The position numbers and the translations under genes are program-made. A stretch of 64,000 bases of DNA, from contig JAHHHN010000010.1 of NCBI GenBank assembly GCA_019359325.1, forward strand, positions 124,001 through 188,000, in the 5' to 3' direction. The notes under the pieces are model-generated. The model saw only the letters and a program-made list of their open reading frames with translations. It did no database searches and was not told the origin of the DNA. The stretch is from Mojavia pulchra JT2-VF2. Lineage in GTDB: Bacteria; Cyanobacteriota; Cyanobacteriia; Cyanobacteriales; Nostocaceae. Each line of letters starts with the position of its first letter. Within the stretch, counting starts at the first letter, position 1. Positions 1-9,015 of the stretch are shown here, in pieces.

Positions 1-294
1 GCAGAATTTAATCTCTACAGCTCACAATTACAACAGACCCAGTTCCGTATTCTCTACACAGATCCCCATTATGTACCTTCTGGTGTTGTTTTAATTGGCC
101 CTAATGTCGAACGAAACCGTCAAGAGTACATCCGCAAAGTCATGAGTGAGTTTCCTTCCGTTTTAGCTCAAGAAGTAGGGTATGTACCTAATGGAAAAAT
201 ACCCGATTACCAATACATGATTTCTGTAGTTGAGCGAGTGCGATTGATTACTCCTAAGCTTCAAAATAAACCTGTGCGGCTGATTCCGAATTGA
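1..294 (+). CDS. PhnD-like phosphate/phosphonate ABC substrate-binding protein, C-terminal end (partial)
   Basis: An open frame runs from the first base to a TGA at 292-294 and gives 97 residues; the N-terminus lies outside the window. The fragment reads FRILYTDPHYVPSG, then a run resembling the end of periplasmic substrate-binding proteins of the PhnD/phosphate-phosphite type. It ends with YQYMISVVERVRLIT. If correct, it is the ligand-capturing subunit of an ABC importer. The call rests on resemblance of a short C-terminal piece, so it is moderate. About 170 bases without a gene separate it from the next gene. Confidence 0.5.
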   Translation, partial: AEFNLYSSQLQQTQFRILYTDPHYVPSGVVLIGPNVERNRQEYIRKVMSEFPSVLAQEVGYVPNGKIPDYQYMISVVERVRLITPKLQNKPVRLIPN

Positions 295-461
295 TTGATC
301 GGTCGGTACAAATAAAGTTAACTCGCGTTCGTACAGTCTCTGCGATCAGGAAAGGGTTGTCATTTGTTGTTATGCAACACAGGAATATTTACCTCAACGA
401 AATTGATTGATTTTGAATTTTTTCTCCTTGTTTCTGTTCTTCAGCCTTCAATAATAACCAT

Positions 462-1685
462 ATGCGAGTTCTTTTCCTGCATAACAACTTTCCGGCTCAG
501 TACCGCCATATAGCCCTAACTCTGGCGCAAGATCCCAAAAACCGAGTTGTCTTTGGCACTAAAAATCGAGATGTTAGCCTATCAGGTATCCATAAAGCTA
601 TTTTTGAACCTAGCCGCGATCCCCACCCTACAACCCATCATTATGTTCGCTCATTAGAGGGTGCTGTTTTGCATGGGCAAGCAGTATATAAACTGAGTGA
701 GCAACTTAAAGCACGAGGCTTTATACCTGATGTAATTTGCGGACATTCTGGCTGGGGCCCAACTTTATTTGTCAAAGATGCATTCCCAGACACCCCACTC
801 ATCTGTTACTTTGAATGGTTCTATCATGCTCATGGCTCAGACGCAGATTTTGATCCCGCAGAACCTTTAAGCGTTGATGATGTAGCACGTATCCGGGTCA
901 AAAATGCACCAATATTAATTGACTTGTATACCTGCGATCGCGGTCTATCACCGACAAATTGGCAAAAATCCCAATTTCCTCCAGAATTTCAGGGCAAGAT
1001 TTCCGTACTCCATGATGGAGTTGATACAGAATTCTTTCAACCCAACCCAAAAGCTAAACTTGTACTGCCTAATCTCGATTTATCTGGTGTCGATGAAATT
1101 GTCACTTATGTCGCACGGGGTATGGAACCGTATCGCGGTTTTCCGCAGTTCATTGAAACTATTGCTTATGTACAGGAGCGAAGACCAAATTGCCATGTAG
1201 TAATTGTTGGTGCAGATAGAGTTTGCTACGGTAAATCTTTACCAGATGGTAGCAGCTACAAAGACCTGATGTTGAAAAAAGTTCCCCTCGATTTATCACG
1301 AGTTCACTTCACTGGGACTTTACCTTATGGGCAGTATCTGCGAGTAATTCAAGCATCATCTGTACACGTCTATTTAACAAGACCATTTGTGCTTTCTTGG
1401 TCGATGATTGAGGCGATGTCTACAGGATGTTTAGTTTTAGGTTCTGATACTGCACCTGTTACTGAAATCATTCGGGATGGAGAAAACGGTTTATTAGTTG
1501 ATTTCTTCTCATCTCAAAAAATTGCTGACAGAATTGATGAAGTGTTAGATCATCCAACGCGGATGGAGCAAATTCGAGTAAATGCACGGCAAACAGTGCT
1601 AGAGCGTTATGCTTTAGCAGATTTACTACCTCAACATATTCAACTGATTAAGGATGTTGCGAATCATAGCAATATTAAATTTTAG
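462..1685 (+). CDS. Glycosyltransferase family 4 (group 1) protein
   Basis: The 407-residue protein starts MRVLFLHNNFPAQYRHIA, a GT-B N-terminal Rossmann strand. The C-terminal half has the donor-binding region SWSMIEAMSTGCLVLGSDTAPVTEII, with glutamates in the E-x7-E style of GT4 retaining glycosyltransferases. No signal peptide or membrane segment is seen, so it should be cytoplasmic or membrane-peripheral and transfer a sugar from a nucleotide donor to a lipid or polysaccharide acceptor. Acceptor and sugar cannot be told from sequence. The ATG at 462 is the natural start, as the conserved first strand follows it directly. It is a single gene with no other glycan genes beside it. Confidence 0.85.
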   Translation: MRVLFLHNNFPAQYRHIALTLAQDPKNRVVFGTKNRDVSLSGIHKAIFEPSRDPHPTTHHYVRSLEGAVLHGQAVYKLSEQLKARGFIPDVICGHSGWGPTLFVKDAFPDTPLICYFEWFYHAHGSDADFDPAEPLSVDDVARIRVKNAPILIDLYTCDRGLSPTNWQKSQFPPEFQGKISVLHDGVDTEFFQPNPKAKLVLPNLDLSGVDEIVTYVARGMEPYRGFPQFIETIAYVQERRPNCHVVIVGADRVCYGKSLPDGSSYKDLMLKKVPLDLSRVHFTGTLPYGQYLRVIQASSVHVYLTRPFVLSWSMIEAMSTGCLVLGSDTAPVTEIIRDGENGLLVDFFSSQKIADRIDEVLDHPTRMEQIRVNARQTVLERYALADLLPQHIQLIKDVANHSNIKF

Positions 1686-1755
1686 ATGACTACAAACTTC
1701 TTAATTAACTGCCACAATGGAAGCCAAAAGACTTCCAAGTGGGCTGACAAATAAC

Positions 1756-2535
1756 TTAGATTGTTACTGCTCGCTTTTCTAATTGCAATTCCAAGCGATC
1801 GCCTGGCAATGGTTCAATCACTTTTGTTGTCAGATTGTTCTTTGTTAGTAACGAACGAAATTCCTCAATACTGCCCACTGCCTTGAGAAATTTGTTGAGC
1901 AATCCTTCAAATATTACATCCCCTCCCGCCGCTGTAGAAAGCATTATCTGGGGTTGCAACCACTTTGCTACTTCTAAGGCACTATTTGTTCCTTTAATAA
2001 TCGGCCCCACTAAAGGTATTACTACATCAATCAACGGCGTAATTACTACATCGACTGGTGCAAACTGCTTCAATTGGGAGGAATGAGTTCCATGCGGCTC
2101 GTAGTATATGGTTAGACCACTCTGCAACTCTTTGAGGAGATAACCATTTTCCACTGCATTGGGGCCAACAAGGGAACCGGGAATTGCCTTGATTTCTACT
2201 TGATGATCCAATGTGAAAGTTTCACCATGAGCCATGACTGTTACACTTGTGTAACCCAACCCTTGCACTACTTTTGCCGCATTGGGAGAAGCTACAACTG
2301 AAATTTGGTGGTCAAGTTTCTGGAGTGTAGGTGGGTGAGCATGGTCTTCCAAACCCTGAGACAGCAGAATTAGATCAATTTTCTCAGGTATAGGGCGTTC
2401 TTGAGGCCGGGAGCCTTTGAATAACCAATCTAAATTACCGAAGGTTAACGAACCAACTAGCCAAGGATCAAGTAGTATCCGTTTGCTTCCGATTTCAATC
2501 AGCCAACTATTGCTGTCTAACCAAGTTAAATGCAT
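1756..2535 (-). CDS. MBL-fold (UlaG-like) metal-dependent hydrolase family protein
   Basis: The 259-residue protein begins MHLTWLDSNSWLIEIGSKRILLDPWLVGS, the opening typical of the UlaG/RomA-like branch of the metallo-beta-lactamase fold. The usual HxHxDH metal motif is present only in degenerate form: the segment LLSQGLEDHAH has S-Q-G-L-E-D-H-A-H where HSHxDHxD is expected. The first metal histidines therefore appear replaced, while the DH pair is kept. A later histidine lies in YEPHGTHSS. It may bind a single metal or be a non-canonical member. Cytoplasmic, substrate unknown. It is convergent with the glycosyltransferase, with about 70 bases between stops. Confidence 0.75.
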   Translation of the reverse strand: MHLTWLDSNSWLIEIGSKRILLDPWLVGSLTFGNLDWLFKGSRPQERPIPEKIDLILLSQGLEDHAHPPTLQKLDHQISVVASPNAAKVVQGLGYTSVTVMAHGETFTLDHQVEIKAIPGSLVGPNAVENGYLLKELQSGLTIYYEPHGTHSSQLKQFAPVDVVITPLIDVVIPLVGPIIKGTNSALEVAKWLQPQIMLSTAAGGDVIFEGLLNKFLKAVGSIEEFRSLLTKNNLTTKVIEPLPGDRLELQLEKRAVTI

Positions 2536-2624
2536 AGCACAGTAAAGATAACGCCTGCCTTTATTATGAATAACTTTTCAGTTCTTACCCGATGATGATT
2601 TTGCCTAAGTGACAGGTAATTTTT

Positions 2625-3395
2625 TCAAAAAAACAACTTAAATCTAGCTAATTGGGCTGTAATTGCTCCTGTAAGGATTTGATTTAGTTCTGCGCTGTCT
2701 TGGAATTGCAGAATTTGCTGCTTTGGTAAGTCAAAGGGAAATTCTCCTTCTAAATCTGGGCGTTGCATTTGTGCTAGTAAAATTTGTTCTGAACGCTTAC
2801 TTTGGATGGCATAGCCCATTTCAATACAGACATTTGGGCTAGGAATCAATTGAGTGGTTTCTTTGCCATCAATGCTAGCAATGGGTGTGGTGTCTGCAAT
2901 GAATAGTAAACTCTTACGGATTTTTCGCATCATGCCAACGTTCAACCGTAGAGGGCCATTTCCAGGACGGTATGATTGTACTAATGCTAGAGGAAGACGC
3001 GATCGCAAATTCAAAGCCTCTAAACTTTTTTGCAATTCTTCTCGCAAGGCATTACTCGCTGCTGCATACTCAGTTTGATGGCATAAAAAGATGGTGGGTT
3101 CTAACTGCGCTAACAATGCCTGCTTGGTAAAATAAATCTCATGACTAATTAAGTCGATATTAGCTACACAATAGCCACCACTACCCTCAATATAAAATTC
3201 AATATTTTCACCTTCTAAATAGCGTCCAAACCAAGTTGATTGCTTCACCTCGTCGCTGTCTTCTAAAAAGTCTGCTCGCAATCCTGATCTCAGCAGACTC
3301 TTTTTACTGAGGCGAATATCTGGTGGACGTTTTTCCAATTCTGGAATTGGCTCATAATCTTGAATATACCATGCTCTGAGCGCAATAATTGACAT
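2625..3395 (-). CDS. Uncharacterised protein with a possible TIR-like nucleotide-binding C-terminal domain
   Basis: 256 residues. The N-terminal 95 residues are unrecognised. From about residue 98 there is an alpha/beta layout starting PTIFLCHQTEYAAASNALREEL. A strand SLLFIADTTPI follows, then SPNVCIEMGYAIQ and a strand QILLAQM. A strand with acidic/amide residues followed by PNVxxExGYA resembles predicted nucleotide-binding TIR-like (PF10137-type) domains, where the Glu before GYA is the proposed catalytic or ligand residue. This is my reading of motifs, not a search result. Nothing next to it looks like a defence partner. It may simply be a conserved cyanobacterial protein of unknown function. 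Confidence 0.5.
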   Translation of the reverse strand: MSIIALRAWYIQDYEPIPELEKRPPDIRLSKKSLLRSGLRADFLEDSDEVKQSTWFGRYLEGENIEFYIEGSGGYCVANIDLISHEIYFTKQALLAQLEPTIFLCHQTEYAAASNALREELQKSLEALNLRSRLPLALVQSYRPGNGPLRLNVGMMRKIRKSLLFIADTTPIASIDGKETTQLIPSPNVCIEMGYAIQSKRSEQILLAQMQRPDLEGEFPFDLPKQQILQFQDSAELNQILTGAITAQLARFKLFF

Positions 3396-3879
3396 AAGGC
3401 GCTATCTGAATTGTCTTTTACTATTCAACTTTGTATAAGCTTACACCCAGCTGTACCCTTAAACAAAACAACACCCAAGCATCTACTAGCTGAATACTTT
3501 CCTCTTCATTCCTTATTCTAGCCAGGGATGCACTAGCTTCCATCACTTAGTAAAAAAGTAACAAAAGTAGTTACAGCGCCCCCTGATGTTCTATATTTGA
3601 GGAAATATCAGTGTTCGCATTGGGTGTTGCTGTTTTGTGAGCGAGACAAACGTAAATCAAACAGCGTATTTTATCTTTTATTATTTTTCAAACGCTGCTG
3701 TTATATCTGCCAGGGAAGCTTATTAGCTTCAATTATTAGATTAGCACCCTTGGAGCATGGTAAATTTATTGGCAACTAAAGTTTACTTTTGAGGCTGATA
3801 AACATTGATGGGATATGAAGTAAGTTGTAGTAAAAATACAAAAACCTATCATAAACATTGTTTGTTATTGATTTATAGC
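3396..3879. other. Intergenic region, no gene seen
   Basis: The stretch separates the starts of the TIR-like gene and the end of the GAF kinase gene. A short open frame at 3597-3779 has no ribosome-binding site or recognisable protein and is rich in unusual residues, so I do not call it. No tRNA or clear terminator was found. Confidence 0.5.
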
Positions 3880-6675
3880 TCATTGATTGTTTAAGTTTTG
3901 ATAATTCATGTTGAGTTGCAATCTCTCAAAGTCTAGGTGTCTAGATAAATATTGACTATTGACTTTGCATTGCGGATTGAGAGGAATCTCTATCCAGAAT
4001 TCTGTACCTTTACCAGGCTCAGAGACGCAATCCATCACACCACCATGCTTTTCTACAATAATCTGGTAGCTGATTGCCAATCCCAGCCCTGTACCTTTGC
4101 CCACAGGCTTAGTTGTAAAAAAGGGATCAAAAATTCGCTTTTTGACATCTTCGGTCATTCCTGGGCCATTGTCAGCAATACGAATTAGTAAAAAGGAGTT
4201 GTCTGCTGAGATCTCAGTCGAAATCCAGATAGTAGGCATTAGAAAATTGGTATTTTCAGCCTTCAGTTCCAACGCATCAATGGCGTTATTGATAATATTC
4301 ATAAATACTTGATTCATTTGTCCGGCATAACATTTGATTAGCGGTAACTCACCATAGTCCTTAATCACCTGAATGCCAGGAAAGTCAGCATGTGATTTTA
4401 ATCGATGTCGCAAAATCAATAAAGTGTTATCAATACCTTCGTGCAGGTTAACTGGCTTGTATTCAGCCTCATCCAGGCGAGAGAAATTGCGTAAAGACAG
4501 GACTATTGAGTAGATGCGATCTGCTCCCACTTGCATTGAGGAGATAATTTTAGGTAGATCCGCTGCTACAAAGTCTACATCAATCGCTTTTTCTAATGTA
4601 AGAATTTCACTATTAGGGTTAGGATAGTGCAACTGGTAAAGGCGTAAAAGTTGTAATAGCTGTTGAGCATAATCACTGGCGTATGACAGGTTACCGTAGA
4701 TAAAGTTAACAGGGTTGTTGATTTCGTGTGCCACTCCTGCAACTAACTGTCCTAGACTGGACATTTTTTCGGTTTGAATCAATTGTGCTTGTGTTTCTTT
4801 CAGTTCGTGCAGAGTACGCTCTAATTGTGTAGCTTTAGCTGTGGCTTTAGCTTCAGCAGCATAGGTTTGTTCGTAGAGTTGTGCTTGTTGGATAGCGATC
4901 GCCGCTTGATCTGCTAGCTGTTGCAGTAAATCAATTTCTGCATCTTGCCAATTACGGGGAGCATGACATTGATGAGCAATGAGTAATCCCCATAGGTGCG
5001 TACCCATGTTTATGGGAATAATTAAGTTGGCTTGCACTTGCAGATTCTGCAAAAACTCTCGATGACAAGCACTCAAACAAGCTGTTGATACATTGTTAAT
5101 TGTTCTTATTCTTCCTTGAAAGTAAAGACGAGTATACTCATCAGGAAAGCATTCTGGTGGCGCTTTTATTCCTAAAGCTGATGGATAGTTGCCATTGATT
5201 TCTTCTACAATTACTTGACCACCAGATTTAGATATCTGGTAAATCAACACGCGATCAGAATTTAGCAGCAGACGAACTTCCCGCACAATGGTTTGCAGGG
5301 TTGTCTTTAAATCTAATGTACTGCGAATTTGCTCTGTGACTTGTTTGAGTACGTTAGCAAACAGTAATGATTTTTCTAGTTCAGCGGTTTGTTCTTGTAC
5401 CAGACGTTGTAAGTTGGCATTTAGCGTCTGTACTTGTTGATCTGTTTGTTGCTGAATCGCCATTGCAAAGTGATAGCTTAAGCCTTGACCAAGCGAGATG
5501 TCTTCAGGTTTCCACTCAAGTGCTTGCTCTTTTTTTTCCTCTTGCCCAACCTCATAGAAAAGCTCTGTTAATCGGTGTCTCTGATTTTGATCGCAGCGTC
5601 CAGCCGACCCAATTTCTACATCATATTCTGGGCTAAAAATGCTTAAAACACCGATAATATTCTGGCGGTAATATAAAGGAATTACTAAAATTCCGCGAAT
5701 CCGCGCAGACTGAAAGGCAACAGACAAAAATTGTAAATTCGGTTCTTTGTCAATATCTGTAATTGCCCGAATATTCTTTGATTTGCACTCAGCCATCCAG
5801 TGTTTCCACACAGGGTGCTGCTCAAGGATGTGAGTTTCTAATTGATCAGACAGTCTCGGTTGGTTACCCCAGGTATATAGTTCTCCACTCTGCTCAATGT
5901 AAAGTCTGCCACCTACTCCACTTAAAGCATCTACAGTTACTTCTAGGGCCTGCTGTAATTGAATTGTGGGCAGTTTATGCAACAGGGTAGCTACTTGGTT
6001 AATTGTAGCTTCACGTTGTTGCTGGGCCCGGACTTTACTGATTAGTTGACTTTGGGCGATCGCGATCGCTAAAAGATCAGCAACTTGTTGCCCTACTTTC
6101 ACTTCCTGCTGCAAAAATTTTCGCGGTTGACTGTGGTGTAATACTAACAATCCCCACAGTTCAAGGTTTGCCGATAGCTCTTGTTGGTTGCAAGGTAAAA
6201 TTGGCACTACCAGCGAAGATTGTACTGCCATTACCCTTAAGTATTCAATCCACAATGGCATTAACTGTTGATAGTGGTAGATATCCTGAGTTTTATCGGC
6301 GTTGGTAGTCGGTTTTGAATCTAGCGGCGATATTTCTAACTTCCTACTAGCAACATCCACAATTAAACTTTGCCGCGATGACAACAATTGCTGTCTGGTC
6401 TTCTTGAGGATATCGTTTGCTGGGAATTGTGACCCCAATAAACAAGGTAGACGTTGCTCATCGATAGATTCAGCAATGACTTCGCTACCACCATCAGCAT
6501 CAAAGCGATAAATCATTACTCGGTCTATACCTAAAAAAGCACGAACATCTGCAACAGCGGCTGTTAATAACTCTGGAAGCTCAAGCGATCGCTTAATCTG
6601 GCTAGTGATTCGGTGCAGTAAACTTTTTGAGTTGCAGCAAACCTTCAACCCACCTGGTTTTTTGATAAATGCCAT
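3880..6675 (-). CDS. Triple-GAF sensor histidine kinase with a cyanobacteriochrome-like third GAF domain
   Basis: 931 residues. GAF1 (about 20-210) is phytochrome-like ([15 protein letters not shown]), but at the usual chromophore Cys-His site it reads MPLWIEYL, so Leu141-Trp142 replace Cys-His. GAF2 (about 225-420) is plain. GAF3 (about 445-605) has PECF (Cys509) and SACHREFL (Cys537-His538) followed by VQANLIIP, as in cyanobacteriochromes with a first and a second cysteine 28 residues apart. A HisKA domain follows with [15 protein letters not shown] (His650), and an ATPase domain with NAIDAL, DNGPGM and GKGTGLGL. It is cytoplasmic, with no transmembrane segment. The likely role is light- or redox-driven autophosphorylation; the partner receiver is not adjacent. 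Bilin binding by GAF3 is inferred from motifs. Confidence 0.85.
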   Translation of the reverse strand: MAFIKKPGGLKVCCNSKSLLHRITSQIKRSLELPELLTAAVADVRAFLGIDRVMIYRFDADGGSEVIAESIDEQRLPCLLGSQFPANDILKKTRQQLLSSRQSLIVDVASRKLEISPLDSKPTTNADKTQDIYHYQQLMPLWIEYLRVMAVQSSLVVPILPCNQQELSANLELWGLLVLHHSQPRKFLQQEVKVGQQVADLLAIAIAQSQLISKVRAQQQREATINQVATLLHKLPTIQLQQALEVTVDALSGVGGRLYIEQSGELYTWGNQPRLSDQLETHILEQHPVWKHWMAECKSKNIRAITDIDKEPNLQFLSVAFQSARIRGILVIPLYYRQNIIGVLSIFSPEYDVEIGSAGRCDQNQRHRLTELFYEVGQEEKKEQALEWKPEDISLGQGLSYHFAMAIQQQTDQQVQTLNANLQRLVQEQTAELEKSLLFANVLKQVTEQIRSTLDLKTTLQTIVREVRLLLNSDRVLIYQISKSGGQVIVEEINGNYPSALGIKAPPECFPDEYTRLYFQGRIRTINNVSTACLSACHREFLQNLQVQANLIIPINMGTHLWGLLIAHQCHAPRNWQDAEIDLLQQLADQAAIAIQQAQLYEQTYAAEAKATAKATQLERTLHELKETQAQLIQTEKMSSLGQLVAGVAHEINNPVNFIYGNLSYASDYAQQLLQLLRLYQLHYPNPNSEILTLEKAIDVDFVAADLPKIISSMQVGADRIYSIVLSLRNFSRLDEAEYKPVNLHEGIDNTLLILRHRLKSHADFPGIQVIKDYGELPLIKCYAGQMNQVFMNIINNAIDALELKAENTNFLMPTIWISTEISADNSFLLIRIADNGPGMTEDVKKRIFDPFFTTKPVGKGTGLGLAISYQIIVEKHGGVMDCVSEPGKGTEFWIEIPLNPQCKVNSQYLSRHLDFERLQLNMNYQNLNNQ

Positions 6676-6928
6676 TGGCTATGTACGCTGGAAATTGTAT
6701 AAAAACGTTTTAAAAATCCTTGTTTACTAGAACTTCTACTGAGGAATCTTAGTTTTCAAGGGTTAAATATTAAGAAAAAGTTAACAAGAAATATCTAATT
6801 TTATCGCTTGAATATTTAGATGCCTAGGGTAATTTTATGTAAATTAGTCAAACATAAATTTTAAGTATTAAATTATACATTAATTTAAAATATAAAAAAA
6901 TAACAGATAAATAAAGCCTTAATTAAAT

Positions 6929-6949
6929 GGGGGATATGCCTATTCCCCC
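6929..6949 (-). terminator. Weak G/C hairpin after the NADAR gene
   Basis: A run of five G, a short AT loop region and a run of five C form a hairpin about 20 bases past the NADAR stop codon. On the minus strand it is followed by an AT-rich tract (ATTTAATT) rather than a clean T run, so it is a weak terminator candidate. Confidence 0.4.
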
Positions 6950-6969
6950 TAACTATATTTTACCAAAAG

Positions 6970-7464
6970 TTAACCGTAATTAATGTTACAAACATTCTTA
7001 GAAAATTGCGGTACGGAGACTAACTTGCGGATTTCTTCACGCACACTCATCAGAACTTCACCAAGATGGTTCTGACCTGTTTGATTTGCACCACAACCCC
7101 AGAAATAATCGTTTGGGGAGTTTTCTATGAGAATTTCATTGCCTGTTTTGAGAAGGATTTCTCTGATATCAGCATGAGTGAGAAACTTTTGGAGTACGGC
7201 TTCTCGCATCACCTGAGTTTTGACCATCTCCCAATCTGGACGTAGTTGGCGAGTGCTACAGCGTCCTAAAGCGGCAGCTTCTTCTGGAGTTTTGGCAGTA
7301 TGGATGAGGGGTATAATCACCGCATCAATGCTGCCCACAAATTTTTGCGCTTGATAATAATGTTCAACTGTTGGCCAATAGATACCCTGAATGTGGATAC
7401 CATGTGGAGAAAAGTTAGAAAAACAGCCATAAGGCTGCCAAACCTTGTAAAAGTAAATACTCAT
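6970..7464 (-). CDS. NADAR (YbiA/RibX-like) family protein
   Basis: The 164 residues from the chosen start MSIYFYKVWQPYGCFSNFSP match the NADAR layout. It has GCFSNFSPHGI, WPTVEHYYQAQKF, a helical middle with LGRC, REAVLQKF, and NDYFWGCGANQTGQNHLG near the C-terminus. NADAR proteins are N-glycosidases. Members act on riboflavin-pathway intermediates (YbiA/RibX) or remove ADP-ribose from nucleic acid or process NAD-derived ligands; which applies here cannot be told. The open frame extends eight codons further upstream (to 7488), but conservation starts at the internal ATG. No antitoxin-toxin pair such as DarT is nearby, so a housekeeping metabolite-repair role is as likely as defence. Confidence 0.85.
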   Translation of the reverse strand: MSIYFYKVWQPYGCFSNFSPHGIHIQGIYWPTVEHYYQAQKFVGSIDAVIIPLIHTAKTPEEAAALGRCSTRQLRPDWEMVKTQVMREAVLQKFLTHADIREILLKTGNEILIENSPNDYFWGCGANQTGQNHLGEVLMSVREEIRKLVSVPQFSKNVCNINYG

Positions 7465-7646
7465 TTGAAAATTGCTCTTTAATATCAATTTTTATCATGC
7501 CTGTAGATGCTAATTAACACATCTGCAAGGACTACCTAGCAAGAAATTGTCCACTTTAAATTGCACGCTAGCATTTGCCTCCAGACAGAAGATATCGCTT
7601 GCAAAACAGTTCTATGGTGGTAAAAAGCCTATCTATGAGGTTGAGG

Positions 7647-8132
7647 ATGGAGGCAAACAGCGAGAAAATTAACCGACCTATGCCACTGATTACTGCAGGA
7701 ATTTTCCTTGGTTTAGGTCTAGGAGGGTTCGTTGATGGCATCCTACTGCATCAAATCCTTCAATGGCATCATATGTTAAGTAATGTTAGACCATTGACAA
7801 CCGTCTCAAATTTAGATTTAAACATGGTATGGGACGGGTTATTTCATGCCTTAGATTGGGTGCTAACTGTGGTAGGAGTAGCCTTATTATGGCGGGCTGG
7901 TGGGCGTGATGATGTTCCTTGGTCAACACAGACCTTTATCGGATCTATACTCGTCGGTTTTGGACTGTTCAATTTAGTTGAAGGACTGATTGATCACCAA
8001 ATTCTTGGTATCCATCATGTGAAATCAGGGCCGAATCAGTTAGCTTGGGATCTCGGATTTCTCATATTTGGTGCGCTGCTTGTTGTAGTCGGTTGGATCA
8101 TGATACAAAATAGCAAAGTCGCAAAATCGTAA
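7647..8132 (+). CDS. DUF2243 integral membrane protein
   Basis: From the ATG at 7647 the product has 161 residues with four hydrophobic segments. The first is PLITAGIFLGLGLGGFVDGILLHQILQWHHM, and a second histidine-rich repeat reads FNLVEGLIDHQILGIHHV. The paired motif VDGILLHQIL...HH and VEGLIDHQIL...HH is typical of DUF2243, a family of unknown function in which histidines may bind metal. The frame opens upstream at 7575, but GAGG at 7637-7640 sits six bases before the ATG at 7647, supporting this start. It points toward the DUF4129 gene with a hairpin between them. Confidence 0.8.
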   Translation: MEANSEKINRPMPLITAGIFLGLGLGGFVDGILLHQILQWHHMLSNVRPLTTVSNLDLNMVWDGLFHALDWVLTVVGVALLWRAGGRDDVPWSTQTFIGSILVGFGLFNLVEGLIDHQILGIHHVKSGPNQLAWDLGFLIFGALLVVVGWIMIQNSKVAKS

Positions 8133-8164
8133 TTCTTCTTGCTGTCTAGCAAAAAGCAAAACTG

Positions 8165-8196
8165 AAGGGTAAAAGGGATTAATGCTTTTTACCCTT
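8165..8196 (+). terminator. Hairpin between the DUF2243 and DUF4129 genes
   Basis: AAGGGTAAAA pairs with TTTTACCCTT across a 12-base loop, about 30 bases after the DUF2243 stop. The tail is TGCTTTAACTTT, not a pure T run, so termination is plausible but imperfect. Confidence 0.45.
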
Positions 8197-8248
8197 GCTT
8201 TAACTTTGGCAAAAAGCCCCATTCTCCCCATCTCCCCTTTCCGTTTCT

Positions 8249-8857
8249 ATGTCCACAGACGCTTTTGAAAAAACCAGCTGGAATTGGCAGCTTTCTCAGT
8301 TACAAAAACAAGTGGGAGAATGGTTAGAATACCAGTTTTCTCAGTTTCAATCCGCTTTACCACAATGGCCTCAAGAATGGGCAATTAGCCCTTGGTTAGG
8401 TAAATTGCTAAATGTACTGTTTTGGTTTTCACTAGGTTTATTATTAGTTTGGGTAATTTGGCGGTTGTGGCGAGAATTTGGCCCTTATGTGTATTCTTGG
8501 TTGTCTAGAGGTGGCAATCATACTCGTTCAAAGTCCCAAATCAACTCAAGTGAGTTGTCTATTGCTTCTTTGTTGGCGCGATCGCAAGAATTGTATCATC
8601 AGGGTAACTACCGTGAAGCTTGTCGTTACCTTTATTTGGCGATATTGCAGCGTTTGCATGATGCAGGTGTTGTTCCCCACAAACCCAGCCGTACTGATGG
8701 CGAATATCTGCAATTACTCAGTTCATCTGTAATGTCGATACAGCCTTATGAAACTTTGATTACCATTCACGAACAATTATGTTTTAGCGATGCTGAGATT
8801 TTGCCAGAAAATTATGAGCAATGTCAGCAAGCCTATCGAGAGATATTCCCCGAATGA
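8249..8857 (+). CDS. DUF4129 domain membrane protein
   Basis: 202 residues. An amphipathic N-terminus is followed by one membrane segment (about 55-72, LNVLFWFSLGLLLVWVIWRLW). The cytosolic C-terminal domain has SIASLLARSQELYHQGNYREACRYLYLAILQRLHDAGVVPHKPSRTDGEYL, the hallmark helix pair of DUF4129. In other bacteria this domain is found near transglutaminase-like and MoxR-type genes, but none is adjacent here. Function unknown. The ATG at 8249 is kept because Trp-rich N-termini of this kind are usual in the family. Confidence 0.8.
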   Translation: MSTDAFEKTSWNWQLSQLQKQVGEWLEYQFSQFQSALPQWPQEWAISPWLGKLLNVLFWFSLGLLLVWVIWRLWREFGPYVYSWLSRGGNHTRSKSQINSSELSIASLLARSQELYHQGNYREACRYLYLAILQRLHDAGVVPHKPSRTDGEYLQLLSSSVMSIQPYETLITIHEQLCFSDAEILPENYEQCQQAYREIFPE

Positions 8858-9015
8858 TTGCATCTGCAAAGCTTATCGGCTGTTTTAAACTAGGCAATGA
8901 ATATCCTTTGCGGTGATCGCCAATCAATATCTCAAACCAACCTGTAAAATTGAGGATGAAACATCAAAGCTTCTAGACGCTGTAAGTTTACAATAAATTG
9001 TTTGTGTAAAAGCTC

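Noticed and set aside
3597-3779. 60-codon frame in the 3.4-3.9 kb gap
   Set aside because: No Shine-Dalgarno, atypical composition and no recognisable family.
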